In this document: piece by piece, positions 11,918 to 22,205 of the stretch
Numbering within the stretch: position 1 is the first letter of the stretch
Layout: each line of letters starts with the position of its first letter
Assembly: GCA_015499995.1 (NCBI GenBank)
Contig: JADNRV010000021.1
Coordinates: forward strand, 124,001 to 188,000
Reading direction: 5' to 3'
DNA: 64,000 nucleotides
DNA from: Flammula alnicola
Taxonomy: Eukaryota > Basidiomycota > Agaricomycetes > Agaricales > Strophariaceae
Notes under the pieces: generated by a model
Databases searched by the model: none
The model's input: the letters and a program-made list of their open reading frames with translations, nothing else
Told to the model about the DNA's origin: nothing
Position numbers and translations under genes: made by a program

Positions 11918-12483
11918 ATGTCCACTCCGCCAGAAAATATCAAAATACATCTCCGGGTCATTTGCCAGGACGACTTCATAAGGCGAGCTGCCCTCTACCT
12001 TCCCTATGTTATGGGAACCCGTGATTCTGCCACTTTCGAGGCATTTTTACGTGCGTTCCTCACTGTCTACTTTGACCGTTGGCCCAGTCCACAAACGGGG
12101 GCTGCACTGGTCAAAGAGATGGAGGTAGCGGTTTTTTTTATTTATAACTCTAACGTTTGCTCATTATTCTCCAGAATGTCAGGAATAAGGTTCTGGAATA
12201 TTCGACCACGGTGTGGCCCAAACGAAGACGAGAGAACTGGCAAGAGGCCTATGATTTAGAAAATGACCGGAGGCACCGGGTGAGATACTTGTGCTCGTTA
12301 TTTGGAATTTGGCCTTATTTCTATCGACCCAATTTCAAGAAGTCTCTACAAGATTACGCCAAGCTGGTTGGATACGGCGAATGGAGATTCGATGAAGAAA
12401 CCCCCTCATTGCATCCATCTCATGACCAGGTTCATTTAGGTATATTCAATGTCTCCGACATTGTGGAGGACCCAGAGGTGTAA
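11918..12483 (+). CDS. DRWP-domain protein 1 (single domain, 151 aa)
   Basis: CDS join(11918..12124, 12175..12279, 12340..12483), GT-AG introns of 50 and 60 nt, all phase 0. The protein begins MSTPPENIKIHLRVICQDDF and holds the signature LTVYFDRWP (about residues 50-58), then a 105-nt middle exon ending YDLENDRRHR, then LQDYAKLVGYGEWRFDEET. The same three-part layout, with exactly 105-nt middle exons, occurs twice in the gene at 18325-19555 on the other strand, so this is a family internal to the element. I do not recognise a named domain. Mixed helical and charged; no signal peptide or TM segment. It lies 230 bp downstream of the transposase, same strand. The 325 bp after it (12484-12808) is a convergent 3' spacer with nothing visible. 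Confidence 0.72.
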
Positions 12484-12808
12484 ATTGTGCCAGATGATCT
12501 CTCTCCGAGTCGTCCACAACCTGTGCATAATCGAGGAGGGTCGACAGGAATTATCCTGACGTTGTTGTAAAATGCAGTCAATCTATGAACCTCCGATATC
12601 TAAGTGCGAAGCGTCGTCCCCGTGAATCACTCTGAGTCGAGGAGTTTTGGCGTGATTTTCGAAGGGCATGTCGTACTCTTCCTAACAATTTGAAAAGCCA
12701 GTCCGGAACAAAATCGTTTAAGATTGAGGCTAGGTAATAAATTGAAATGAGAAAATATCTCTAAACAGGCTCTAAACTCGGGATACGCAGATGAATGAAA
12801 TTGTATAT

Positions 12809-14555
12809 CTACGGCAGGGTATAGTCTACCTGGGCCATCCAGTGCCCTCCGTCGCCGTGTGTTAGTCCAGAACCAGCGACCCAGGATGTGTCAGAAGGCA
12901 TGGAATACTCAACAGAGTATTTACACCCATTGCCGGCGCAGGAGTGTTTGATTTTTCCGTCCGGGGTGGCAGTTGGTTTCCACGCCTTCAGGGACTTGCA
13001 CCTAGGGCACTGAACTGGTATATCGTTGCCGAACGGCCGAATCCCAAGGTGCGACCAGATATATCTTGTGGTTGTCTTGGGCTCGAAAACTACAATGTGC
13101 GTATGGGCACCCAAGACGGGGTGGTCGCGCATTATCGCCTTGAATTGTGTTTTCGAAAGGATAAAGAACTTCTCGGCAACGCTGAGGATGAAACTTGCAG
13201 CGAAGGTCATTTGGAAGTCTGCCTGGGTAAAGGCTACGATATTTGAAAAGCAACCACTGAGATTAAATGAGCTTGGGAGGGGTGGGAGCGACGATTAATA
13301 AAATATGTACATCTGAGAAAAGCTCTCCAAATCATTGAAAGACTCCTTATGTTCGACAATAGAACCACATGATAGCATGACAAGCATGTTGGATTTGCTT
13401 CGTTTTAATATTTTCTGGAAACGAGGGGGAAAGATCCATTCGAACACCTAAATTAAAAATATGTCACGTTATGAGATAATAAATGGAGGATGTGTTTACC
13501 ATTGAAATAGGCGCCGCTCCGATGTTGTCAGGCGCCGTATGCAAGTCGCCTGTATCTGGCGACGAATGCCCGTTGAAGAAAACGAGGAATCGTTTGAAGC
13601 TAACGAGAGGTAAGTATACCAGAATTTCCAATATCAGTTTGTGGCTTACCGTTTGAGCTTCCCAGTTTCAAAGAGTTGAAGGAGCTTCACCTGCCGTTCA
13701 ACGAATAAAGCTTGGTCCTCTTCGGCCAGGATATTGAAATCTAAATCAAGGAACACAAGATTACCAAGAAGGTAGGGGTGGAGATGGAGATAGGCCATTT
13801 CTGCCAACGTATGTTCCGATGCCATTCCCTGCAGGCGGATCGATATGATCGCCAGAGGTTCCGAATTACAGGTCGGCCATGTGTCCCGCGTAGAAACCGC
13901 GCCAGTGTACGTTATATACTATAAATCTTTCATTAGTAACTTCAATTATATTATCATGATACGTACGTATGGGTTCTTGTTGTACGAACCGCCCTTCTCA
14001 AAAGCAAAGAGGTGGCAGGCAGGGCAAACGAAATCCATGTCTTCGGGGACAACCGCTATGCAACGGGAACAGAACGCGCGGTTGACGCATTTGCTGCAAA
14101 CTGTCAGTTCGCCTCCATTCCGGCAACCTGAACACCACTAAGAAATAGGCTAATCAGTAAGAGAAATGAAGAAAAAATGGATACTATACCGGGCTGTCGC
14201 CATTGACGGTGGGGAGAGGGGCGCCGGAATACCTCATGATCAAGATATTCTGGATCAGTTTGTCCTCGTCTAAACCATCCAGACCCGTGAACGTATTTTT
14301 CTTTTTACCGTCGTCTTGCCTCGTCCTAGCGCCGCTGCGTTTCGCTTGCTGCGTGGCCTTTGTCGCCATGGCATGTCCGGTGGGTCGTGAAAGGGCCTGA
14401 CGTGGAGCCGGTGCTCCAGTATGTTTTCGCGGGGTAACCCTCTTTTTCTTCGGCTTATCTCGAGTCCTACCCATTGTAGGATAGTGGCTAGTGGGTCCAA
14501 GGTAAGAGTCACAGTTCAAACGTTCAACTTGCAAGTTCAAACGACGACGTTTCAT
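12809..14555 (-). CDS. PHD-finger plus caspase/CHAT-like protein
   Basis: Read from the - strand; start at 14555 (MKRRRLNLQV) or, more like related N-termini, at 14474 (MGRTRDKPKKKRVTPRKH). Exons include ..14190, 14137..13967 (57 codons), then several to stop 12809. Domains: a basic N-tail; a PHD-like zinc finger WCSGCRNGGELTVC..C..FC..C..FVCPACH in the 171-nt exon; a predicted alpha/beta domain with strand-His (FKRFLVFFNGHSSPDTGDLH, about 13560-13600) and strand-Cys (NMLVMLSCGSIV, about 13360-13400), then IVAFTQADFQMTFAASFIL, the order expected for a caspase/CHAT (clan CD) His-Cys dyad; and a C-terminal CPRCK..C..C zinc ribbon-like piece (about 12930-13010). Likely nuclear reader plus protease or scaffold; the catalytic reading is inference. 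It faces away from the Argonaute remnant. Confidence 0.68.
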
Positions 14556-14795
14556 ACTGAGAAACAGTCACGTGACAAGGTTGAACTTTGAGATTCCGTT
14601 TTCGATCATGATCGGCGAGAGCTTTGACAGCTCAGCCCCTCCTGCTTCTCATCCACGAGCATCTCGCTGGTCTTCCCCCTCCTCCTCATCTGACCACCCT
14701 CATCACCTGTCGGCAAGCGCAACAGACGCATGTACGAGTACTGGATGAAGCCACGCGCATCTCGTACGTCGAACCACTACGATGCCTCTGCACGA

Positions 14796-15264
14796 CTTTG
14801 CGAAGGGACGCCATCCATTGCGGCCGTCGTTGCCAGCGTTGATGACGATTTTGACCAATTCCTATCCCACCGGTTCACCGAGACGAGAAGCTGACGACTG
14901 GACTCCAGGATAATCGGCAATACACGTCCAGGAACGGTGGTTGATAAAGGTGTCACAGGCATGTAAGTTCTCTTAAAGACCGAAAGATTTTTACATTCAC
15001 GCTCAACTGCCTTTCTTTTTCGCCCATGACACATTCGACTTCGACTTCTACCTCCAGACGCACGCGGGGCTTCAAGGCAGCATCAAGTCGACGCACTACA
15101 CCGTCGTGTACGGCGAGAACAACTTGCACGCTGACGAGATCCTGCCGGGCACGCACGACACGAGCTACCTATGCGCGTGCGCGACCAAGGCCGTCAGCTT
15201 GATCCTGGCGGCGTATTATGCGGATTTGGCGTGCGAGAGGGGCCGATGCTACCTGAATGAGTAA
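14796..15264 (+). pseudogene. Argonaute remnant (fragment of the Piwi domain)
   Basis: Three Argonaute blocks in order on the + strand: GTPSIAAVVASVDDDFDQFL (about 14805-14865), then GNTRPGTVVDKGVTGM (about 14915-14960) followed by a GTAAGT-type donor, then FDFYLQTHAGLQGSIKSTHY (about 15038-15097) continuing through ATKAVSLILAAYYADL and CERGRCYLNE to a stop TAA at 15262-15264. The final His of the Piwi catalytic set (in STHY) is present, but everything carrying the earlier Asp/Glu residues is missing, a stop (TGA, about 14891) sits between blocks one and two, and no clear acceptor precedes block three. PAZ, MID and most of Piwi are absent, so this is a decayed fragment. Codons stay strongly GC-rich, unlike the flanks. 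Confidence 0.85.
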
Positions 15265-15995
15265 CGGGATCCACTGTGCTGGGTCCCGTCGCATACTCTT
15301 GCACTCTTCGTCGCTCTGGGCGGCGACGGAGAGTCGGGATCCACTCTGCTGGATCCCGTCGCATTCTCTTGCACTCTTCATCGCTCTGGGCGGCGACGGA
15401 GAGTCGGGATCCACTCTGCTGGACCCCGTCGCATTCTCTTGCACTCTTCGTCGCTCTGGGCGGCGACGGAGAGTCGGGATCCACTATGCTGGATCCCGTC
15501 GCATTCTCTTGCACTCTTCGTCGCTCTGGGCGGCGACGGAGAGTCGGGATCCACTGTGCTGGATCCCGTCGCATTCATTTGCACTCTTCGTCGCTCTGGG
15601 CGGCGGCGGAGAGTCGGGATCCACTATGCTGGATCCCGTCGCATACTCTTGCACTCTTCGTCGCTCTGGGCGGCGACGGAGAGTCGGGATCCACTCTGCT
15701 GGACCCCGTCGCATTCATTTGCACTCTTCGTCGCTCTGGGCGGCGGCGGAGAGTCGGGATCCACTGTGATGGATCCCGTTGCATTCTCTTGCACTCTTCG
15801 TCGCTCTGGGCGGCGACGGAGAGTCGGGATCCACTCTGCTGGATCCCATCGCATTCATTTGCACTCTTTGTCGCTCTGGGCGGCGACGGAGAGTCGGGAT
15901 CCACTCTGCTGGATCCCTTCGCATTCATCTGCGCTCTTCGTTGCTCAGTGCGGCGGCGGCTGGATCCTCTCCCATTCTCTTGCGCTCTTCTTTAA
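15265..15995. repeat. 70-bp minisatellite, about 10 copies
   Basis: A unit of exactly 70 bp recurs (GCACTCTTCG at 15301, 15441, 15511, 15581, 15651, 15721, 15791, with variants at 15371, 15861 and 15931), starting directly after the stop of the Argonaute remnant and ending in a partial copy at about 15990. Each unit contains GGGATCCAnnnnnnTGGATCCC, a perfect inverted repeat able to form a hairpin. Because 70 is not a multiple of three, stop-free reading cycles through frames, and long frames of 170-250 codons appear on both strands; I do not call any of them a gene. GC-rich, in contrast to the AT-rich DNA that follows. Confidence 0.93.
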
Positions 15996-16627
15996 ACTGG
16001 CTCATCATTACATATATAATTTATTAATAGACTTCATACTTGTCGACTTTCAAGTAGGAAACCGTCATTTCAAATTTTTGTGGATTCCAGCTGTGCTATA
16101 TTTAGATCATCACATGTTTAAAACATTAGAAATGCAACGAAAATATTTCTGGCGTGAAATCCTGCCACACCAGCCCTTAGACATGATATAAAATGTTAAC
16201 ACCTGATTTTCCGCCATTCATAAACATTCTTTATATTAAGGATTCAGAGAGAGAATAAAAAGGTCAGACGAAGAGCTATTAGGGGGAGGTTTCACCACAG
16301 ATTCGCAAGCAATCTCGACCTTCAGACTCAATCGGTCAATCGACACTTTGCGAATTCACATCCTTGACTGACTATGTTGACTCATGGCCAAGATGCACAT
16401 TGGTAGAACTCGCTCATGCCCTTGTCTAAAGGAAGCATATAGCCCATTGATTTATTCGCAGACTATTTTGACCAAATGGACTGACGATGCTCAATCAGTT
16501 AGAACCAATGGACTGGCGGCAAATTGATCATATTCAAGTCAAGTTCTTAGACAGACGATTGACCAGATAGTTATGACATATACAGAAGATCCCCGTACAC
16601 CTATCAAGAAGGCCTACAACCTACAAC
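15996..16627. other. non-coding AT-rich spacer inside the KDZ element
   Basis: No supported gene. AT-rich sequence between the minisatellite and the 3' end of the DRWP-like gene on the other strand. The end of a 250-codon frame that starts in the minisatellite runs into it and has no domain. Confidence 0.5.
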
Positions 16628-17425
16628 CTAAACTTCATAAATTACTTCGACAGTGACGGCAGTATCATGGCAGCCCTGAACGCCGTTGAGAGATTGGTTG
16701 CAAGAATTCCTCTCCTGAGTGGTAGTGGCGAAGTCAGAGGCATGATGATCTGGTGTCTGAATGCGGCGCTTTTTGAGAGGGCGGGGGCGGGGGCGGGGGC
16801 GAATATTCGCAGAAAAGGGGACTTCGAGTGCACTATAGTCCAAGATCGAGTTATCATCGACAGTGTCTGTCTCAGACAAAAGACGCTTCGGTAGATTGTC
16901 CTCAGGCTCTGGGGTGTACTGAGAATTTTATTCAGCAACATCCCGGTCAAACGAAAAGGACAAGGAAATACCTGTTTGTACATCCCATGAGAGGCTGCAA
17001 CAATGCGGAGCTTCTGTTTCCACGAAAAACCATCACGAGCCGCGCCAAGCTTGCAGAGGATCATGTCGGTTTTGATGCTCTATTAAGGTTGCGGTTGGGT
17101 TAGGCACCTCGCAGCGTTGATAAAACAGGACTTACTTTTATGATGCACATTTTTTGGTGGTCCACATATGGAACCTCGCTGTCAGTCCGTGCATACAGCG
17201 GCCACAGGTGGAACCATATGTCGAAGAATCGCCTGTAAAAATCCTCTGCCTCACCCTCCTGTTCGGCAAGGCGGAGATAGGGCCCGAGTTTGACTTTGAG
17301 GTGGCTTTGCGCTTGGCGAGCCTCTTCGGTGACCTCCCGCAGTCCGGGACCAATAATCACGCCCTGAAATAACATTAGATCAGATCGATCATGAAAACAA
17401 AAATAAACCAAACCTTTGCGCTCAT
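16628..17425 (-). CDS. DRWP-like subfamily B protein 1 (212 aa)
   Basis: Complement of join(16628..16918, 16972..17079, 17136..17363, 17414..17425); all introns 50-56 nt, GT-AG, phase 0. The first exon is only four codons (MSAK). Features: SHLKVKLGPYLRLAEQEGE, then FYRRFFDIWFHLWP (about residues 46-59), which aligns with the TVYxDRWP signature of the DRWP proteins; then a 108-nt exon with TDMILCKLGAARDGFSWKQK; then TPEPEDNLPKRLL and a charged, Arg/Pro-repeat tail with a likely nuclear localisation run (RPRPRPRPLKKRR). It shares layout, including the 108-nt exon, with the gene at 19961-20582. Function not recognised; probably nuclear, small, soluble. Confidence 0.68.
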
Positions 17426-17598
17426 AGCTTAAGAGATAGTGATAGCTTAAGAGATAGGCGCCGGTGAAAAGAAAGTCGTTGAGGTTTGAGAAGGGGAGCG
17501 GTTTATAAAGTTCAAAGCCATTCCCACGCTTTAAAGTTCACGTCCAGCCAAACTCAGTCACTCTTGAACGAGTTGGTGTCACAGGGTTTCTTTCATCA

Positions 17599-18262
17599 AT
17601 GGGGCGGAAAAAACTCTACAACACAGCAGAGGAGAAACTCGCTGCCAACCGAGCCAAGAGTAGAAAGAGCTATGAAAAGTAAGACACAATCTCCACAAAA
17701 ATTTGGGCGCATTCGATAACCTGAACTCACTCAGGAAAAAGACCCAGATCAACAAAAAAAGACGCCGAAAATACAGAAAGACGCATCCCAAGCCTCCTTC
17801 AGATGAATTGTAAGCATCTCCATATCAAAACATAGGATTCTAACCTGTTTGCTATCTAGAAGACAAAAGGATGACGCCAAATTGATGGCAATTCAACCAA
17901 TGGATATATGGCTGGAGCGCACCAACCGCACTCATGCACGCTTCATCTCATTGATTCAAGGCGATGCCCTGGCCTTCGTCGAGTCAATCTGCTCCAATTT
18001 CCTGTTGGACCGTAACAAGGATGCGATACACGAGCATACCATCACCCTTTCCAGATTTCAAAAGTCGCTCTATCGCTATCAGGCCGAGGTCCTTCAATTG
18101 GCTGGTATTGGCCCAGAGTATGCAACGGTGGACGGGGTTGTGAAGGAAGTATGCAGGGTGATATCGTGGGTGGAGGACATTTTCTGTCATGCAATGGTAG
18201 ATTGGCATATGGTGCGGGAGACGTATCAAAATCGTGGCTTTATTTATCAGACTTCGAGATAA
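17599..18262 (+). CDS. basic, bZIP-like N-terminus small protein (185 aa)
   Basis: CDS join(17599..17678, 17735..17809, 17860..18262); GT-AG introns of 56 and 50 nt with phases that fit. Starts MGRKKLYNTAEEKLAANRAK and continues RKSYEKKKTQINKKRRRKYR, an Asn/Ala/Arg/Lys-spaced region like a bZIP basic segment but without an obvious leucine zipper afterwards. The C-terminal 130 residues are helical with no known domain. Proteins with this MGR-K-LY-AEEK start are, as I recall, common uncharacterised genes in mushroom genomes, often near transposons. It lies between two oppositely oriented DRWP genes. Likely DNA-binding (inference). Confidence 0.7.
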
Positions 18263-18324
18263 GCGCAAAATAATTTGGATTTTGGTCGGTGCATTCATAG
18301 GTGGTACAAAAATTAAGGGAAACA

Positions 18325-19555
18325 TCAAATCCTTCGCCTCGCGCGACGAACTCTGTTAGATGGGTTGGTGTCTATAACTACCTCGTCTTCCCTTGTGAGG
18401 TCCCAGCCCTCAAAATTGGCAAGATCAGTCTCTCTAACAGCCATGAAGTCAACGGTGGTGGAGTTATCCGTCTCCTCGTGATCAGCCTCTTCAGTCAATC
18501 CGACAGGATATGGAGAGTAGTCTACCGCCTCCTCATAAAAGGCATACCTGCCATAGCCAGCCTCTCGAGCGAAGGCCTGAAACGACATCTGCAAAATAAA
18601 AGAATGATCAAATCAAATAATTATGAACAATGGATTGTGTCAACTCACCCGGTGCTTGCGATCATAATTAACCGTAAAACGCTTTGCCCAATCGGTGAGG
18701 TATTCGGATGGTTTAATGACCACTGCCTCGGTCGTGACCATTTCTCGGATGTCCTGCGCGAATATATGAGGACAGGATAAGAAAATGCGGAGAAAGGGTT
18801 ACCATACCTGGCACGATTTCTCTGTATTGGGCCAACGATCAAGAAATATGAGTTGAACGGCATCCAAGAAGCGTCCTAATTCATTGTAATAAAGTCCCCC
18901 GTTATTCGTCGCTTCAAACAGCGGGCGAGCATACTGCGCGGCCTCCTTTACGAAGGCATTTTGATACAGTTGCCTGACGTGTTTTAGGATGTGATCTGTG
19001 GGAAGAGACGTTGTAGAGGTTAACGGCAGAGGAAGGTCCTCAAGCATAGTGATGTGGATGGTGGTAACAGCCTCCTCGTAGAAGTAGTAGTCCCCGAGGC
19101 CTATGGAGACTGCAAATTCTTGCATGGTTGTCTATAAAGTGGCGAAGATGAGAAAATGGAACAGTAGTTTAATAATGGAATAGGCAACTCACCCGACATT
19201 CACGATCGTGCTCAAGGGTTAGTTTTGTCTCCCAATCTGTGAGATAGTCGGCTGGCGGGACAGACACAGAATATGCGGCCAGTTGGTTCCTGATGGCCTG
19301 CGCACAAACTGTCAGAATGGGATGATGGGATCCATGGAGACAAGAAAACCATACTCTGATAACTTCAGCAGAGAGATCCGATAGTGGCCAGCGGTCGGTG
19401 TAAACGGTAAACATTTTTTGGAGGAATGCCTCAATCTTTATAGCCTCGCTCTCGCGCAAGATTGGGGCAAAAAACCTGGAGGACTCTTTCAGGAACGCCT
19501 CTTGAGCGAGAACTCGTAGAGATGCTCGGAGGTTCTGAGGTGGAATACGGGGCAT
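18325..19555 (-). CDS. DRWP tandem two-domain protein (332 aa)
   Basis: Complement of join(18325..18588, 18649..18753, 18808..19131, 19193..19297, 19355..19555), all phase 0. The protein holds two copies of one domain. Copy 1: LRVLAQEAFLKESSRFFAPI, FTVYTDRWP, a 105-nt exon with YLTDWETKLTLEHDRECR, then MQEFAVSIGLGDYYFYEEAV. Copy 2: VRQLYQNAFVKEAAQYARPL, QLIFLDRWP, a 105-nt exon with YLTDWAKRFTVNYDRKHR, then FQAFAREAGYGRYAFYEEAV. The repeated 105-nt exon shows that gene structure and protein were duplicated together. The C-tail is acidic and ends NRVRRARRRI. No named domain recognised, no TM segment. It shares the domain with the gene at 11918-12483. Confidence 0.75.
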
Positions 19556-19960
19556 GGAAAAGGATGCAGCAGGTGGGGGTTTGTGTTAGAGGACGTTGTA
19601 AAGTCTTTTGAAGCACTTTTCCATCGGCAGAAGGACCGGAAACGTAATGGGAAACGCTCAGAAGCCTTGGTCGAGATATTGTTAATGTGTCCAAGGATTT
19701 CCTCGGGTCTAACTTGGGTGGTGTCAAGCGACTTGAAAGGGGCATATATGGGCATAACAATGAGCGAGTATCTTTGTTATATGTATCATATTTCTGGATA
19801 TGCGCAATGACAGAAAACGGACATTCATTAATAAACCAAGAAAGGGATCATATTATCCATGCATCTGAAATATACACCAAGATTACTACGAAGATGGATC
19901 AAGATTACCCGTGAGATGCTTTGGAGTGTGGGGTGGGGAGAGGGCAGTCGACGCAGATTT
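19556..19960. other. spacer between two DRWP genes
   Basis: About 400 bp upstream of the tandem DRWP gene and downstream of the next (-) gene. No coding frame with support; overlapping frames of 60-109 codons on either strand have no domain and no conserved start. It probably holds the promoter of the gene starting at 19555. Confidence 0.45.
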
Positions 19961-20582
19961 TCACTCTTCACCTTCAACCTCCTTTTCCTCTTTGGGTTCC
20001 AGTTCAGGCTCGGGTGTCGGCTATTTAATGATATGCTCAGTTGACGGCCTGACTAGATGTGACATGGGAGACTTACCGTCCGCAGGATTCCATTCTCCTC
20101 CTCAACCTGCTGGAGTTTGAGACGCCAGGAGAGGTTGTCCTGGGTCTTCCCCAGGCGGTAGAAAAACATGTCCGAGCGTATGCGCTAAAGATAAATGAAT
20201 GGGGTACTCTTGAAAAATGAAACCAATTTACGCACCTTAACCGTTACTTTCAATGCCTCAGCATCATGGATATCAGGTCGAGGCCAGAGATGGAAATAGA
20301 GTGAAAAAAAACGCTCGTAAAAGCGCTCTTCTTCCCCAGAATATCCAGCGAGCCTCAGGTAAGGGCCCAGACGGGCCTGAAATTTGTGTTGCCTCTGCAT
20401 TGTGGCGGTCCAGCTGGGGATACCAGTGTCCTCCTAGAATAGAAAATGATATGATCAGATCGAACATTTAGAGGAGCTTGAGTAAGACAAACATCATCAC
20501 GGGGGGGCAAAATACTGGTATCGATGATCTAAAAACATATCAGATCGATGATGGGGCGGCCTGATTGAGACACACATACCAT
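19961..20582 (-). CDS. DRWP-like subfamily B protein 2
   Basis: Complement of join(19961..20020, 20077..20184, 20236..20433, 20493..20528, then an ATG whose G is at 20580 just before a GTATGT donor). The first exon may be only this ATG; an upstream in-frame extension exists but shows no other ATG, so the start is uncertain (about 134 aa if correct). Features: KFQARLGPYLRLAGYSGEEE, FYERFFSLYFHLWP, then a 108-nt exon SDMFFYRLGKTQDNLSWRLK and the acidic tail TPEPELEPKEEKE. Parallel to the gene at 16628-17425 in motifs and in the 108-nt exon. Function unknown. Confidence 0.62.
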
Positions 20583-21070
20583 GTTTGTAGGACGCTTACT
20601 GTGGCGCACTCTGGACAACGTAGAGATGCAGGGGGTACGGAGCTGCGTTTTATGGTCCAAATCCTTTCTCACGGTTAAGGTTTGACTCGCGCAAGCATCG
20701 ACCAAGCATTGACGTTCTTAAACAATCGACTCTGCAGAGCTTCTCTTCTGCGCCCTCTTACTTCATCCGCCCATTTTCTTTCCGAAAGCCTAGTCAGTGG
20801 TCTAACGGACCTATGCTACTGATTGGGAGATGGACAATTGGGACACATATCTCAGCGGATTATATGGCATAATTGCTATATCTATTAGGATACAAAGAAA
20901 TATAGCCACAATATAATACATGGATCGATAGTCAAAAAGCCCCCAAACGTCGTCAAGAAATGGCTGGTATAATCTAGTTGTAAATAAGTCATATATCTCA
21001 CGAAACAAGAATGGTATCATACCAAGGTCCATTATGCGATTGACATCAATAACGGGAAGGTATCCCATTC
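20583..21070. other. spacer, AT-rich, doubtful small ORF
   Basis: 20811-21068 (-) has an 85-codon frame with a hydrophobic stretch (MYYIVAIFLCILIDIAIMPY) that could be a TM segment. It begins just past the stop of the neighbouring (-) gene and has no other support; the AT-rich composition could produce it by chance. No other structure seen. Confidence 0.3.
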
Positions 21071-22205
21071 AGTGCATGGCATCTCCAACATAGGCGGGGC
21101 TAGGAGGTGGGGCCGATAAGCCACTGGGGGCCGGGCTGGGAGAGCGTGAGGCAGGCCAGAACTGAAGACGGCCAGGAGGAAGGTCAAGAGCATTCCTGGA
21201 AAGGTCGTTACGAGCCTGGATACTGTTGGAAGTGACTATTTGAATGGGTACTTCTGTAAATACGTCAATTTGAGCTCTAGAATAAAATTGCGCCCTTTCT
21301 TACCCTCGAAGTATTGGCTATGTCCGATTATTGCATCTGCAAGATCGTCATCGACAACTGGATATAGATGGAGAGCATTGGCGGTGGCCTCTAGACGGCC
21401 ATTCATCATGGCTACGGATCCCTGAGAGGTGGGGGGCAGATACTCAGGGATTGTGGTTCTCTGAGACCCGTCTAGGAATTTCACATATGATGAGTAAAAG
21501 AACCCTCTGTCGACAAACAGATATCATACCATTGGATCGTGCAGAATCGTGGTCCAATAGATGGGGTCTGAGCTCATGGAGAAGTGTCTCCAACGCCCAA
21601 ATGATCTCCAGAAGGCGAAGATGCAGTGAGCGACTTTGGACCGGGGTGGACATAACAGTGGGCATATAGAACGAGGGAGTACAGGCAGCAAGGGATGTAT
21701 GGATAGGAAATGGATTATGGATCGTTCAGGTCTCACCGGCATGCTAAACACGACCCATTTGGATCCCGGATCCTTCTTGGTACTGTCAACGTGAAGTGCT
21801 TCTGGCCGGGCAATCCACATGGCAACTAAACATTTGCGTCCGAAGCGAAGCCCCTAGGCCAACCGTACCAGAATAGGATGGAAAAATACCCATACAATAC
21901 CTTCATAATCCACGCCATCGCAAATAAATTTCAGTGGGATATAAATGGAGCAGGAAGCTAAGGAACGCCAAGATGGTGCCATTGGCGTCGATTATGCTCA
22001 TATCGAAGTTGGTGGCCAGCGGGTTATTCTTGGAGCCGCCTTCAGGGAGATTTGGCGAAGCTAAAATAATTCAAGTCTGGCGCTCTGACAGTATTGTTTC
22101 CAGGTTTTTCTCAACTCGTACTCTCAGCTGGAGCTCAGATATGTCGAGGTGTAGGTTGGTGAGGATGGTCCCAACTGGAACCTCAGAATCATGCACTTCC
22201 TGGAT
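21071..22205 (-). CDS. unrecognised multi-exon KDZ-element gene
   Basis: The best-supported 3' part: exon 21299-21485 reads LDGSQRTTIPEYLPPTSQGS, ALHLYPVVDDDLADAIIGHSQYF, then after a 51-nt intron (about 21248-21298) VPIQIVTSNSIQARNDL and a Pro/Ser-rich tail ending PSPAYVGDAMH, stop about 21071. Upstream coding blocks: about 21530-21650 (SLHLRLLEIIWALETLLHEL in one frame), 21740-21820 (MWIARPEALHVDSTKKDPGS) and 21880-22205 (YIPLKFICDGVDYE; VPVGTILTNLHLDISELQLR). Start and internal junctions are not resolved. No recognised domain; an amphipathic helix is the only visible structure in the middle. Inferred to be an accessory gene of the element because it lies inside the defined ends. Confidence 0.42.

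Noticed and set aside
15257..16191. Three overlapping long + frames (170-250 codons) and several - frames
   Set aside because: They are by-products of the stop-free 70-bp minisatellite; reading shifts frame every unit and there is no start context or domain.
20811..21068. Possible small membrane protein on the - strand
   Set aside because: AT-rich, follows a stop of the neighbouring gene, no repeat or homolog in the window; kept only as a note.
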